A stretch of 64,000 nt of DNA. Source: Virgibacillus indicus. Its GTDB lineage: Bacteria > Bacillota > Bacilli > Bacillales > Amphibacillaceae. Position 1 is the stretch's first letter. Every line of letters begins with the position of its first letter. The notes beneath the pieces were generated by a model. The model saw only the letters and a program-made list of their open reading frames with translations, was not told where the DNA came from and ran no database searches. The stretch spans positions 1,054,001 through 1,118,000 of the forward strand of contig NZ_NPMS01000001.1 of the NCBI RefSeq assembly GCF_002266285.1. The letters are read 5' to 3'. Of this stretch, positions 35,296-45,482 are shown one piece after another. Both the position numbers and the translations under genes were made by a program.

Positions 35296-35653
35296 CGGAC
35301 CACCGCTCTTTTATACCTTTAAAAACAAACGCGATTCTTGTAATGAACCAAACAGATGTGAGTAATGAAAATATAAAGGTTTGATGAATGAAGAATTGGA
35401 TCCATGGACTGTCAATATTATCGCCCCGAAGCAGAAATAACAAAAGACCTGAAATACACAAAAATGTGTAAACAGCCGCTATTATGATTACATAATCCCA
35501 TCTCGTCCAGTGGAAATAAATATCTGATTTACTAAAATTAATGTCTCCTTTTTTGTCCCGAACAACCTTTTTATTCATTGTCATAATCAGCAATGCAAAT
35601 GTCGTTCCAAGAACAGCCCCTACAATCGTACTGATTAACCAGCCTAAAGCCAT
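35282..35653 (-). CDS. Four-helix membrane protein in ECF sigma operon
   Basis: 123 residues with four membrane segments (GWLISTIVGAVLGTTFALLIM, DYVIIIAAVYTFLCISGLLLFL, FIHQTFIFSLLTSVWFI, ITRIAFVFK) and a charged loop KKVVRDKKGDINFSK. It overlaps the ECF sigma gene by 14 bases and begins the operon, so it is probably part of the sensing or regulatory apparatus. Not recognised as a known family. GGAGTCGG precedes the ATG. Confidence 0.7.
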   Translation of the reverse strand: MALGWLISTIVGAVLGTTFALLIMTMNKKVVRDKKGDINFSKSDIYFHWTRWDYVIIIAAVYTFLCISGLLLFLLRGDNIDSPWIQFFIHQTFIFSLLTSVWFITRIAFVFKGIKERWSDEFK

Positions 35654-35934
35654 TTGTCACCGACTCCTTTCATCCTTTTATCTTCTTATACAACTGAACG
35701 GATGAAAAGGTTCACTTGATTTTTATTTTTGTTTTAAATTCTCATATACTAATTCGTTATCTAAAAAGAAAATCCTTCTTAATTACTCCGCTTGAATCCT
35801 TAATTCTTGCACCGTTAAAAAATCGAGTATATAACCGCTTTAGTTGAAAATTAAATTACAGTGTGATTATCTAATATGAGTGTCATAAACTAGAGTGGAA
35901 ACTTTGTCGCTTCCCTCATGGAAGGAGTTATTAT

Positions 35935-36603
35935 ATGAACGTCCCTATTCTCTATGAGGACAATCATTTACTTTTTGTGGAAAAGCCAGTGAATATTCCT
36001 GTTCAAGAAGATCGAACAAATGATCAGGACTTACTCACTTATCTAAAGGAAGATTTAAAAATTCGCTATCAGAAACCCGGCAATGTCTATCTTGGGCTTG
36101 TTCATCGATTGGACCGACCTGTTGGAGGTGTGATGGTATTTTCGAAAACATCGAAATCGGCATCCCGTCTTTCAGATTCCATCCGGAGAAATGACGTCGA
36201 GAAAAGATATTTAGCCGTGGTGCGGGGAAGGCCTGCGAAAAAAAGCGGTGTGCTGGAGGATTACCTTGTTAAAGACCGTCGGCAGAATATCGTATATACC
36301 GCAAAGCCTAATCAAAGAAATGCAAAGAAAGCAGTACTTGAATATGAAGTGATTGGAATAAAAAAAGGTTTAAGTCTGCTGTCAATCCGGCTTCATACCG
36401 GTCGGCCCCATCAAATACGGGTCCAGATGGCCTCACGAAATTGTCCACTTTATGGCGATCAAAAATATGGCAGTAAAGTGAATCAGCCAGGACAGCAAAT
36501 TGCCCTATGGTCACAAACGCTTGCTTTTGAACACCCTACGAAAAAAGAAGAAATTAAAATACAATCACAGCCACCAAATGAATATCCGTGGAATCTTTGG
36601 TGA
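35935..36603 (+). CDS. RluA-family RNA pseudouridine synthase (no S4 domain)
   Basis: 222 residues. ILYEDNHLLFVEKPVNIPVQ, the catalytic-Asp motif GLVHRLDRPVGGVMVFSKT (Asp near 65) and RLHTGRPHQIRVQMASRNCP are standard for the RluA/TruC class, which isomerises uridines in rRNA or tRNA. It starts directly at the catalytic domain, without an N-terminal S4 domain. GGAAGGAG precedes the ATG. Target RNA is unknown. A second, longer family member is at 51791-52681. Confidence 0.92.
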   Translation: MNVPILYEDNHLLFVEKPVNIPVQEDRTNDQDLLTYLKEDLKIRYQKPGNVYLGLVHRLDRPVGGVMVFSKTSKSASRLSDSIRRNDVEKRYLAVVRGRPAKKSGVLEDYLVKDRRQNIVYTAKPNQRNAKKAVLEYEVIGIKKGLSLLSIRLHTGRPHQIRVQMASRNCPLYGDQKYGSKVNQPGQQIALWSQTLAFEHPTKKEEIKIQSQPPNEYPWNLW

Positions 36604-36955
36604 ATCATCAGGGAGTTATAGCCTATACCAATTACTCCCTATATAAAAACAACGATATAACTTATATTTAAAAAGGACCGAATGTCAACCTCTTTGTCGA
36701 CCATATCCAGATCGTTCAATTGGAAGGCCTGCGCAGGGGAATTTGGGGTAACAATGAACTACGGGGACGCGTCCGCACCTATTCAGAGAACTGAATTTTG
36801 TTTGGCCCATGGGACTGGTGTAAGAAACCAGTCCCAGTGGTTCTCCATTTTCAATCTAACGTTTTAGTTCCCTCAGTCTTAGAATTACTTAATTGCTGCT
36901 AGCTTGTAATAATATATTTATGTATTTTTCAACTGAGTGAAATGGGGCGGGTCTC
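36604..36955. other. Intergenic region with one strong hairpin
   Basis: No gene is supported in these 352 bases. 36808-36836 holds GGGACTGG ... CCAGTCCC, an 8-bp stem without a T run. 36720-36790 is locally G+C-rich (GGCCTGCGCAGGGGAA, GGGGACGCGTCCGC) compared with the flanks, suggesting a repeat remnant or structured RNA. Confidence 0.5.
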
Positions 36956-37630
36956 CTACTTTTTGTACAGAAACTTTAAAACAACTTTCATAAACTCCTC
37001 ATATGAAGAAAAATATTTATTCCGCTGGTTATACCACTTTCGTATCGTTTCAACTAACCAAAACGGCACAGAATTACTGTCAATTAAATGATAGTGTTGT
37101 TCATATCCTTTTTTTAGATGCTCCCATCTGAAATCATTACCAGGCAGTACGTATTCAGAGACATCAAGTATTTTTGCTCTTCCGTTTTGCAGTAAAATAT
37201 TTTTCAAATGGATATCACGAGGGTTAAGCCCCTTAGTACGCACATATTCTCTTGCATCCTCCACATCATTTATAACCTGTTTTGGAATGTGAATCCCTTG
37301 CAGAATGCAGTCAAAAAGAGTTTTCCCTTCCTCGTAGCTTAAAACGAGATAATCCTCGTAAGAAGCAAAACATGTTGAAAAGAAAGGTGATTCTTCTAAT
37401 AACTGATAAACATTTGCTTCAACTTTTACTTTAGCTGCTTTTTCCTTTGCATATTTTTTAAATGCAAAAGCCGGGGCATTTAAAGATTGAAAAACGGCCG
37501 CATCTGTCCCCATACCTATACATTTCAAATCATCTGCGCTACCACTTATTGTTACAGGCTCGTTATTTGCATTTGAAAAAACAGTAATTCTGGACAGAGA
37601 ATCAGCCACTATATCCCATTCATTTTCCAT
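36956..37630 (-). CDS. Small protein-kinase-like protein (YrzF-like)
   Basis: 224 residues with kinase hallmarks in reduced form. A Gly loop-like CIGMGTDAAVFQSL near 37 and the ATP-Lys candidate in FAFKKYAKEKAAKVKVE are followed by a catalytic loop NPRDIHLKNILL (compare HRDLKxxN) and ILDVSEY in place of DFG. The overall size and motifs resemble B. subtilis YrzF and Bud32-type kinases. The changed DFG (Asp-Val-Ser) keeps the metal Asp, so activity is possible. Start at 37630 lacks a clear ribosome site. Substrate unknown. Confidence 0.72.
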   Translation of the reverse strand: MENEWDIVADSLSRITVFSNANNEPVTISGSADDLKCIGMGTDAAVFQSLNAPAFAFKKYAKEKAAKVKVEANVYQLLEESPFFSTCFASYEDYLVLSYEEGKTLFDCILQGIHIPKQVINDVEDAREYVRTKGLNPRDIHLKNILLQNGRAKILDVSEYVLPGNDFRWEHLKKGYEQHYHLIDSNSVPFWLVETIRKWYNQRNKYFSSYEEFMKVVLKFLYKK

Positions 37631-37724
37631 TTAATCCCACCCATTATTTATTAAAAAAAGTCAGTCTTCTAATATTATGGCAAAATCCATTTTTCTAAAT
37701 CCTAGCTCTCATCTTCGTTTCCAT

Positions 37725-38214
<490 letters not shown>

Positions 38215-38224
38215 AACATTGGTT

Positions 38225-39256
38225 CTAAACCATCCATTTAAACCAGCTTCCATGACCATCAGTCTCAGCAATTACTTTATTATCTTCTCGGCCATTAATA
38301 TAAGAGTCGAGATGAAGAAAGCCATCCCAAATATTATTATAAATATGAAAGACATCCCTTCTCTCAGAAATCCGTTTAACATTAGCTAATAGTTTATGCT
38401 TTACACCTGGCGGCATCTGATTGGCAACATGGGTGTGATAAATACATATAGCCGAAGCGTCTGGTATTTCTTCAGCTAAGCCAGGCAGTTTTTCTACACC
38501 ATCCCCCTCAATGAATTGTAGCTTATATCTATTATTTCGGACACATGCTGCAGCCTTTGTGAATAATGTTCGTCTCTCTTTGTGTTCTGGCCAGATTAAA
38601 GAATTTAACCACAAACTGTCTTCTGCATTGGATAGATCATTAATATGCAAGTCCAATCCATATCTGTCAGTTACCAGAGGAATATTTTTTGAAAGTTGCC
38701 TATTTTTTCCTTTAATTTCTGATTTAATATGAACGGTTGACTGCTTATCTCCATATATTTCATCCGAATTATAAGAGTAGGCATATTTATCCCATAAAAG
38801 CTGAAGCCCAGCACTTGTTCCGATTTCAATCAGTGCCAAAGGTTTTTGTACTTTTTCATAGATGTAAGAGAAAACTGGATATAGATACCCACAGCGTTTG
38901 ACTTCATTTGTTTGTACTATTTTTTCCCCCAGGATAGGTATAATCTGGTCCCTATGGCTAGAGCAAAAGTCTTTGAAATTCGGGAAAGAATTTTTAAGAG
39001 ATTTAGGTCTCTCTGTTAAATTTGGGTAATAGTCACGTAATTTGTGTACAGTTCCTTTTAGCAGAAGATAATGAATTGCGGCCAAAAGCAGGTTGGGAAC
39101 AGGCTGTCCTTCTCTGACATAGGAACTCAATTCAAGCAATTCGTTATCTTCGGCTATCTTCAAGGATAAATGTTCGTACAGTTCACTCGAACCTGCACAT
39201 TCCTTTTCAGCAAATGCTTTAAACCTTTTTGATAATTGGGGGAGATCCACGTACAT
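38225..39256 (-). CDS. DUF2332 family protein
   Basis: 343 residues. ALIEIGTSAGLQLLWDKYAY near 140 resembles a methyltransferase motif I, and NAEDSLWLNSLIWPEHKERR plus ICIYHTHVANQMPPGVK are DUF2332 signatures. The fold is thought to be SAM-methyltransferase-like, but no activity is established. ATG at 39256 lies directly on GGAAGGG; a GTG two codons later has better spacing. It is flanked by decayed genes, typical of accessory DNA. Confidence 0.82.
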   Translation of the reverse strand: MYVDLPQLSKRFKAFAEKECAGSSELYEHLSLKIAEDNELLELSSYVREGQPVPNLLLAAIHYLLLKGTVHKLRDYYPNLTERPKSLKNSFPNFKDFCSSHRDQIIPILGEKIVQTNEVKRCGYLYPVFSYIYEKVQKPLALIEIGTSAGLQLLWDKYAYSYNSDEIYGDKQSTVHIKSEIKGKNRQLSKNIPLVTDRYGLDLHINDLSNAEDSLWLNSLIWPEHKERRTLFTKAAACVRNNRYKLQFIEGDGVEKLPGLAEEIPDASAICIYHTHVANQMPPGVKHKLLANVKRISERRDVFHIYNNIWDGFLHLDSYINGREDNKVIAETDGHGSWFKWMV

Positions 39257-39299
39257 CCCTTCCTTCTAGTCATTAAAAGTAGATGTTGACCATTTTCTG

Positions 39300-39464
39300 T
39301 TATGTAAGCAATTTTCTTATATCCAAAATTAAGCCCTTTAATTCACTACTAATAATATCTAACTGATTCGTTGTTGAAATCAAATCTATTTTATATTTCT
39401 CTTTTATGTATTGCACCGAAGCCCCTGCTCTTTCACCTTTTTTCCAGCCAATCTTTTTCTTCAT
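39300..39464 (-). CDS. Hypothetical 54-residue protein
   Basis: MKKKIGWKKGERAGASVQYI then KEKYKIDLISTTNQLDIISS, with GGAAAGGGAAG about 10 bases before the ATG at 39464. It is hydrophilic with a predicted helix at the C-terminus and is not recognised. It could be a fragment of a longer gene. It lies between DUF2332 and the tRNA. Confidence 0.4.
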   Translation of the reverse strand: MKKKIGWKKGERAGASVQYIKEKYKIDLISTTNQLDIISSELKGLILDIRKLLT

Positions 39465-39605
39465 TCTGCTGTCTTCCCTTTCCAAATCACTAATTTGAAC
39501 TGATAATATTATATTCTTTGTAAATTACAGATTATCCTGCTTTAGATAAAACTGTTCATTTTGAATTAGACTATTTATTATCGACTGGCGACAAAAACAT
39601 AAAAA

Positions 39606-39655
39606 CATTAAAAAGTCTGCACCCCTTGACTTGCAAGGAATGCAGACTTTATTTT
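39606..39655 (-). terminator. Terminator of tRNA-Val
   Basis: AAAGTCTGCA pairs with TGCAGACTTT, loop ~19 bases with an inner CCTTGCAAG fold; the minus strand runs into TTTTTAATGTTTTTA. Confidence 0.8.
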
Positions 39656-39658
39656 TAA

Positions 39659-39731
39659 TGATTCCGATTGGGCTCGAACCAACGACCTCATGCCTGTCAA
39701 GCATGCGCTCTCCCAGCTGAGCTACGGAATC
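39659..39731 (-). tRNA. tRNA-Val (GAC)
   Basis: 73 bases. Acceptor GATTCCG pairs with CGGAATC, discriminator A, no encoded CCA. D-arm GCTCAGCTGGGAGAGC. Anticodon arm CATGC-TTGACAG-GCATG gives anticodon GAC, reading valine GUC/GUU. T-arm GTTGG-TTCGAGC-CCAAT. It stands alone with its own terminator and marks a possible integration target, but no duplicated 3' end was noticed. Confidence 0.93.
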
Positions 39732-40019
39732 GTATGTAATTGAGGATAATTCAACTATATAGAAAGAGCTAATTTATGTCAACATTAAATTGCATACTAG
39801 AGTTGGCTTCGTGAGAAAAACATTAGTTGTCCGGTCTGAACTCTCATTTGTCCAATTCCAAACACCATCTATCCGCTCCACAACCAATCCCCACACAATC
39901 TACCTCCCCAACACATCAAAAATTCATTTCGGAACACGAAGTAAAGACTGGAATAAACTTCTCTTTACCATTATAATAGTAGTAAAATTGTATTTATTAA
40001 CGCCATGCGGAGGGTCATT

Positions 40020-41750
40020 GTGAGAAATGTTTTTTCTTTTTTAAAACCATATAAATTCCCTATTATCATTGCATATAGTCTGATGCTGGTTGAACTGGCA
40101 GTGGAACTGCTGCTCCCTTTCTTTCTCGGGTTGATGATCAATGACGGGGTAATCAATCAGGATTTAAATAATATCATCATGTGGGGCAGTATCATGATTG
40201 GCCTGGCATTTGCAGGATTTGTCGCCGGGATTTTCAATTCCTTTTATTCATCACACGTTAGTTTTGCGTTTGGGTATGATATCCGGCAGAAATTATTTGA
40301 GAAGATCCAGGAATTTTCCTTTAAAAATTTGAATCAGTACCCTACCTCTGCCCTAATCACGAGATTTACCAATGATGTACGGCAGATCCAGAATACGATT
40401 TTCATGGGGCTCCGGATTATGGTAAAGGCTCCATTGATCGTGCTTGGTGGGGTCATTATGGCATTTGCTGTGAATGTGCAGCTTTCACTCGTATTCCTTG
40501 TTACGGTTCCGCTGCTTATCGGATTCATTTTATGGGTGCTAAAGATTGCCACCAGATTGTTTGATAAGGTTCAGCGCAATGTTGATAATGTGAACCGTGT
40601 CATGCAGGAAAACCTTGCAGGAATGCGCCTGATCAAAGCATTTTTGAGACGGGACCATGAAGAAAGTCGCTTCGTTAAAGCAAACAGCGACCTTGCCAAT
40701 ATAACAAGATCAACCTTTCGTTTTGTAGAGGCTTCCATGCCAATTCTCCTGTTTGTCATGAACCTGAGTCTGATTTTTATTATCTGGTTTGGAAATATCC
40801 AGTCCCTTGCAGGAAATATATCAGTTGGTGAAGTTGTAACAATTGTAAATTATGCACTTCGTGTATCGATGGCGATTTCTATGTTCACCTTCATTATCCT
40901 GGCATTCTCGCGTACAAAGGCATCTTCAGAAAGAATCAGTGAAGTACTGACTGTAGACGTCGATTTGACTTACCGTGAAGATGCGAATAAGAAATCCGCT
41001 ATAACAAAAGGCAAGATTGAATATAAGGATGTATTTTTCAATTATCCAAGCAGTAACGAGTCAGTTTTAAAGGGTATTTCATTTACAATTAATCCTGGGG
41101 AAAAACTTGCAATTATTGGTGCAACCGGTGCAGGTAAAACCTCTTTATTCCAGCTGATTCCCCGCCTGTATGATACAACCGGCGGTAAAATTCTTGTTGA
41201 TGATAAACCGATCGCTTCCTATACACTGGATAATCTTCGCGGCAGCATTGGCTATGTACCGCAGAGTCCGCTGCTGTTCACAGGTTCTATTACCGACAAT
41301 ATTGCCTGGGGTAAAAATGGTGCAACAACGGAGGAAATCATCCAGTCTGCCAAAGACGCACAGATCCATGACACGATTATGGATCTGTCACATCAATATG
41401 AAACAAAGGTTGGCCAAAAAGGGGTTAACTTATCCGGCGGTCAAAAACAGCGGATTTCCATTGCCCGTGCATTGATCCGCAAGCCGAAAGTCTTAATGCT
41501 TGACGATAGTACCAGTGCACTCGATTTAGCAACAGAAGACCGTTTGCTTGATGCAATCCAGCATTATGATTGCACGACCCTGATAATTACACAAAAAATT
41601 TCCACGGCCATTAATGCGGATCGTATTCTGCTCATGGATGATGGAGAAGTACTTGCGGTTGGGACACATAAAGAGCTGCTGAAGCAATCTGAACTTTACC
41701 AGCAAATTGTCGAGTCGCAGTTTGGAAAGGAGTATGCATATGCCAAATAA
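40020..41750 (+). CDS. ABC exporter half-transporter, degenerate-site subunit (YfiB-like)
   Basis: 576 residues: a six-helix exporter domain (1-310), then a nucleotide-binding domain. Walker A GATGAGKTS near 367, Q-loop YVPQSP, signature LSGGQKQR (intact), but the Walker B reads VLMLDDSTS with Asp replacing the catalytic Glu, and the H-loop reads ITQKIS with Gln for His. Such losses mark the degenerate half of heterodimeric exporters. The start is GTG at 40020 with GGAGGG 5 bases upstream; an ATG at 40005 overlaps that site. The partner gene overlaps its end. Confidence 0.9.
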   Translation: MRNVFSFLKPYKFPIIIAYSLMLVELAVELLLPFFLGLMINDGVINQDLNNIIMWGSIMIGLAFAGFVAGIFNSFYSSHVSFAFGYDIRQKLFEKIQEFSFKNLNQYPTSALITRFTNDVRQIQNTIFMGLRIMVKAPLIVLGGVIMAFAVNVQLSLVFLVTVPLLIGFILWVLKIATRLFDKVQRNVDNVNRVMQENLAGMRLIKAFLRRDHEESRFVKANSDLANITRSTFRFVEASMPILLFVMNLSLIFIIWFGNIQSLAGNISVGEVVTIVNYALRVSMAISMFTFIILAFSRTKASSERISEVLTVDVDLTYREDANKKSAITKGKIEYKDVFFNYPSSNESVLKGISFTINPGEKLAIIGATGAGKTSLFQLIPRLYDTTGGKILVDDKPIASYTLDNLRGSIGYVPQSPLLFTGSITDNIAWGKNGATTEEIIQSAKDAQIHDTIMDLSHQYETKVGQKGVNLSGGQKQRISIARALIRKPKVLMLDDSTSALDLATEDRLLDAIQHYDCTTLIITQKISTAINADRILLMDDGEVLAVGTHKELLKQSELYQQIVESQFGKEYAYAK

Positions 41751-43566
41751 GTCGCTGAAGAAGCCTTTTCAATATAAAAGAATTTCACTTGATAATGTAA
41801 ATGCAGATAAGAAAAAGAAAGCAAAAAATACTGCCGGTACGATTAAACGGATTTGGTCTTATCTAGCAAGAGAGAAAGCCAAGCTGACATTGGTTATTCT
41901 GATGGTCGTAATCAGTTCCGGCTTAAGTCTGCTTGGACCGTTTATGATCGGAATGGCTATTGATGATTATATTGTAACGAAGGAAAGTGCAGGGCTTGGC
42001 ATGCTGCTCATCTGGCTTGTTATCATTTATTTCCTGCACTCTGCTTCGATTTTCATGCAAAACTTTTGGATGGTAGGTGTTGCACAGAACACGGTTTATT
42101 CATTAAGAGCAGATCTTTTTCATCAATTCCATCGCCTGCCTATTTCCTATTTCGATAAACGGCAGCATGGGGAACTGATGAGCCGGGTGACCAATGATAT
42201 AGATAATGTGAACAATACATTGAACCAATCTGTGATTCAAATTTTTGCCAGTATACTGACACTTGTTGGTACAATCGGAGTTATGCTTTATCTCAGCCCG
42301 ATTTTGACGGCTGTAACGATGTCGATAATTCCATTGATGTTTTTAGGAATGAAGTGGATCACAAAACGAACCGGTCCATTGTATAAATTACAGCAAAATG
42401 ATCTTGGAGAAGTAAATGGCTATGTCGAAGAAATTGTTTCAGGCCAGCATATTGTTAAAACGTTCTCTCAGGAAGAGCGGGTAATCCATGAATTTGAAAA
42501 ACGGAATGAAAAACTGCAGAATACTGGTTTTTGGGCATTGACGATTTCAGGTTTTATTCCGAAAGTAATGAATATGCTGAATTTCTTGAGCTTCGGATTA
42601 ATTGCCCTTGTCGGCGGAATTCTTGCGATTAATGGGACAGGACTTGTCACAGTCGGTGTGATTGTTATTTTCACCGAATACGCCCGACAATTTACGAGAC
42701 CATTGAATGAACTTTCCAACCAGTTTAATATTCTGCTTTCAGCAGTCGCAGGTGCCGAGCGTGTATTTAATGTTATTGATGAGCAGCAGGAAGAAACAGA
42801 TGAAGCGAATGCGAAGGAGCTGGTATCTACAAAAGGACATGTGATTTTTGAAGATGTATCCTTTGCTTATGAGGATACACCAATTTTAAAAAACATCAGC
42901 TTTGAAGCTCACCCTGGTGAGACAGTTGCCTTTGTTGGTCATACAGGTGCTGGTAAAACAACAATCATTAATCTGATTTCCCGGTTCTATAATTATGACA
43001 GTGGAAGAATTTCGCTGGATGGAATAGATTTAAAAGACGTTAAACGATCAAATTTGCGTAAACATATGGCATTTGTCTTACAGGACTCTTTTCTTTTTCA
43101 TGATACGATCCGTGAAAATATTCGTTATGGTCGACTGGATGCCACAGATACGGAAGTAAATCAGGCTGCGAAAGACGCAAATGCCCATGATTTCATTGAA
43201 AAATTAGAACATGGCTATGATACGATTTTGGATCAGGACGGCAGTGGAATCAGCCAGGGGCAAAAGCAGCTCTTGACAATTGCAAGAGCCCTGCTTGCTG
43301 AACCAGCAATTTTGGTCCTCGATGAAGCTACAAGCAATATTGATACAATCACTGAGCTAAAAATACAAGATGCATTAAAACGCCTAATGAAAGGACGCAC
43401 AAGCTTTGTTATCGCCCATCGCCTGAATACGATTCAGGAGGCAGATAAAATTATTATGCTGAAGTATGGTGAAATCCTTGAACAGGGAAGCCATGAAGAA
43501 TTAATAAATCAGCGCGGAAATTACTATCAATTACATCAGGGGCAATTATTAGAAAAAGCCAATTAA
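41740..43566 (+). CDS. ABC exporter half-transporter, catalytic subunit (YfiC-like)
   Basis: 608 residues: a basic N-terminal ~50 residues, six helices, then the nucleotide-binding domain. Walker A GHTGAGKTT, Walker B ILVLDEATS and H-loop IAHRLN are intact; the signature is ISQGQKQ instead of LSGGQ. With the preceding protein this forms one consensus and one degenerate ATP site, as in BmrCD and TM287/288 multidrug exporters. The ATG at 41740 overlaps the end of the upstream gene by 11 bases, with GGAAAGGAG before it. Substrates are probably drugs or lipids. Confidence 0.92.
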   Translation: MPNKSLKKPFQYKRISLDNVNADKKKKAKNTAGTIKRIWSYLAREKAKLTLVILMVVISSGLSLLGPFMIGMAIDDYIVTKESAGLGMLLIWLVIIYFLHSASIFMQNFWMVGVAQNTVYSLRADLFHQFHRLPISYFDKRQHGELMSRVTNDIDNVNNTLNQSVIQIFASILTLVGTIGVMLYLSPILTAVTMSIIPLMFLGMKWITKRTGPLYKLQQNDLGEVNGYVEEIVSGQHIVKTFSQEERVIHEFEKRNEKLQNTGFWALTISGFIPKVMNMLNFLSFGLIALVGGILAINGTGLVTVGVIVIFTEYARQFTRPLNELSNQFNILLSAVAGAERVFNVIDEQQEETDEANAKELVSTKGHVIFEDVSFAYEDTPILKNISFEAHPGETVAFVGHTGAGKTTIINLISRFYNYDSGRISLDGIDLKDVKRSNLRKHMAFVLQDSFLFHDTIRENIRYGRLDATDTEVNQAAKDANAHDFIEKLEHGYDTILDQDGSGISQGQKQLLTIARALLAEPAILVLDEATSNIDTITELKIQDALKRLMKGRTSFVIAHRLNTIQEADKIIMLKYGEILEQGSHEELINQRGNYYQLHQGQLLEKAN

Positions 43567-43638
43567 AGCAATTATAATAACGGTAGCTTGTTTAAGTTAT
43601 ATAGGAAACGGGAAATTACAGTTAATTGAGGTGTTTAA

Positions 43639-44364
43639 ATGGCAAGAAAAGGTACTTTTATCGAGAAAATAATTGAAAGCAAGTATTTAGAAGAAGAGAT
43701 GACTATTAAAATATACCAGCCTGAAAGCTTTTCTACATTATATAAATACAATATCTGCATCATGCAGGACGGAAATGATTATTTTCAAATGGGAAGAATA
43801 GCGACATTGAGTGACAGGCTGCATACTTCAGGTGAAATCACAAATACGGTATTTGCCGGCATTCATTATCAAGATAAATTCGACCGCCGGAAAAAATATC
43901 ATCCATCCGGAGAACAGAATGCAGCTTATACGAAGTTTTTGGTAAATGAGGTTGTCCCATTACTGGATGAGGAGATTCCAACATATCATATGGGACAGTC
44001 ACGTGTATTGATGGGTGATTCGCTTGCAGGAACATTGGCACTCATGACAGCACTGAAATATCCAAATACATTTGGCAAAATCATTATGCAGTCCCCGTAT
44101 GTTGATAAGAAAGTATTGGATACGGTAGAAAATGCCAAAGATATTCATTCAATCGAAATGTATCACACGATTGGCATAGAAGAATCCGAAGTAGATACAA
44201 CAGATGGTAAAAAGGCTGACTTTGTCACACCAAACCGACAGCTGCATGAGCTTTTGGAAAGTAAAGGTGCAAACGTGGTGTATCATGAATTGGAAGATGG
44301 CAAGCATACGTGGAAATACTGGCAAAACGATATGAAACGTGTTTTAACTACAATGTTTAATTAA
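43639..44364 (+). CDS. yjcH: Putative esterase, alpha/beta hydrolase (YjcH-like)
   Basis: 241 residues of the putative esterase (Esterase D/PF00756-like) class. CIMQDGNDYFQMGRI forms the oxyanion region and the nucleophile lies in VLMGDSLAGTLAL (Ser near 131); the His is in ELEDGKHTWKYW near 223. It resembles B. subtilis YjcH and sits directly before yjcG and yjcF, in the same neighbourhood as in that species. GAGGTG precedes the ATG. Substrate unknown. Confidence 0.8.
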   Translation: MARKGTFIEKIIESKYLEEEMTIKIYQPESFSTLYKYNICIMQDGNDYFQMGRIATLSDRLHTSGEITNTVFAGIHYQDKFDRRKKYHPSGEQNAAYTKFLVNEVVPLLDEEIPTYHMGQSRVLMGDSLAGTLALMTALKYPNTFGKIIMQSPYVDKKVLDTVENAKDIHSIEMYHTIGIEESEVDTTDGKKADFVTPNRQLHELLESKGANVVYHELEDGKHTWKYWQNDMKRVLTTMFN

Positions 44365-44495
44365 TTTTTACAATTATATGAAAATAAAACTCTTATTTCG
44401 TTGTAATCTTTGTTATAATAAAAACAGAATGCCTAAAAAAGGTAGCAGTCCATCATATTGAGTAAGAAAATGGTAAATAATATAGGAGGTTTTTA

Positions 44496-45017
44496 ATGAT
44501 GAAATATGGTATAGCTATTTTTCCATCAAAAGCAATCCAAGATGAAGCAAACTCATACAGGAAGCGTTACGACCCGCATTACGCCCTGATTCCACCACAT
44601 ATCACACTAAAGGAATCATTTGAGGCAGATGACGAAACAATTAATGAACTAGTTACAGAGCTTAAACACATTGCTAATGAAACAGATCCTTTTACCATTA
44701 ATATAAACAAAGTCAGTACATTTGCTCCTGTTACAAATACAATTTACTTCAAAGTTGAGCCAATACAGGAACTGATCGATTTGTATGAAAAAATGCATAC
44801 AGGGAAATTCCCGGATAATAAGGAATTTTCTTTTGTTCCGCATATTACAGTTGCACAAAAGCTTGTGCATGATGAATACTCCGATGTGTTTGGCAGTATG
44901 AAAATGAAAAACTTCCAGGTTGAAGATAAAATCGACCGCTTCCAATTGTTATATCAGCTAGATAATGGATCCTGGACTGTTTTCGAATCGTTTGTGTTTG
45001 GAAAGGAACACGTGTGA
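44496..45017 (+). CDS. yjcG: 2H phosphoesterase superfamily protein YjcG
   Basis: 173 residues. Two HxT motifs, PPHITLKESFEADD and FVPHITVAQKL, define the LigT-like 2H fold that acts on cyclic phosphates or 2'-5' RNA bonds. FPSKAIQDEANSYRKRYDP is typical of YjcG/UPF0477. AGGAGG lies before two adjacent ATGs; the second (44499) corresponds to the family start MKYG. It overlaps yjcF by 4 bases (GTGA). Confidence 0.92.
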   Translation: MMKYGIAIFPSKAIQDEANSYRKRYDPHYALIPPHITLKESFEADDETINELVTELKHIANETDPFTININKVSTFAPVTNTIYFKVEPIQELIDLYEKMHTGKFPDNKEFSFVPHITVAQKLVHDEYSDVFGSMKMKNFQVEDKIDRFQLLYQLDNGSWTVFESFVFGKEHV

Positions 45018-45436
45018 ACGTAAAGATAGCAGAAACACATGATGAGCTGGAGCATGCTTACCACGTTCGAATGGTCGTTTTTGTTGAGGAACAAAACGTG
45101 CCAGCCGATGAAGAGCTTGATGAGCATGACAAAACAGCTATTCACTTCATCGGTTACGAATCTGGAGAACCAATCGCAGCCAGCCGCCTCCGTTTCGCCG
45201 ATGATTACGGCAAGCTTGAGCGCATCTGTGTTTTAAAACAGCATCGTGGAAAAACACACGGAAAACAAATCATCAAAGCCATGGAAAATCTTATTTCACA
45301 AAAAGGCTATAAAAAATCCAAACTCAATGCCCAAACACACGCAGAAGAATTTTATCATCAGCTTGGCTATGAAACCATCTCCGGTGAATTCATGGATGCC
45401 GGAATCCCGCACGTAGCGATGGTTAAGGAATTATAA
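45014..45436 (+). CDS. yjcF: GNAT acetyltransferase YjcF
   Basis: 140 residues. FVEEQNVPADEELDEHDKTA and the acetyl-CoA loop VLKQHRGKTHGKQIIKAM, then LNAQTHAEEFYHQLGYET, match the YjcF/ElaA-like GNAT group. The start is GTG, overlapping the yjcG stop, so the two are translationally coupled. A terminator follows 4 bases after the stop. Confidence 0.92.
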   Translation: MNVKIAETHDELEHAYHVRMVVFVEEQNVPADEELDEHDKTAIHFIGYESGEPIAASRLRFADDYGKLERICVLKQHRGKTHGKQIIKAMENLISQKGYKKSKLNAQTHAEEFYHQLGYETISGEFMDAGIPHVAMVKEL

Positions 45437-45439
45437 TTG

Positions 45440-45471
45440 GAAGGCGCTCTCACGATGGAGCGTCTTTTTTG
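45440..45471 (+). terminator. Terminator of yjcG-yjcF
   Basis: AAGGCGCTC pairs with GAGCGTCTT, loop TCACGATG, then a T6 run. Confidence 0.88.
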
Positions 45472-45482
45472 GTGTCGCTTAA

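Noticed and set aside
36682..36867. Open frame between the pseudouridine synthase and the kinase-like gene
   Set aside because: No ribosome site, no recognisable product, and it spans a hairpin and a GC-rich patch.
39659..39731. tRNA-linked integrative element
   Set aside because: No integrase gene and no duplicated tRNA 3' end were seen in the window.
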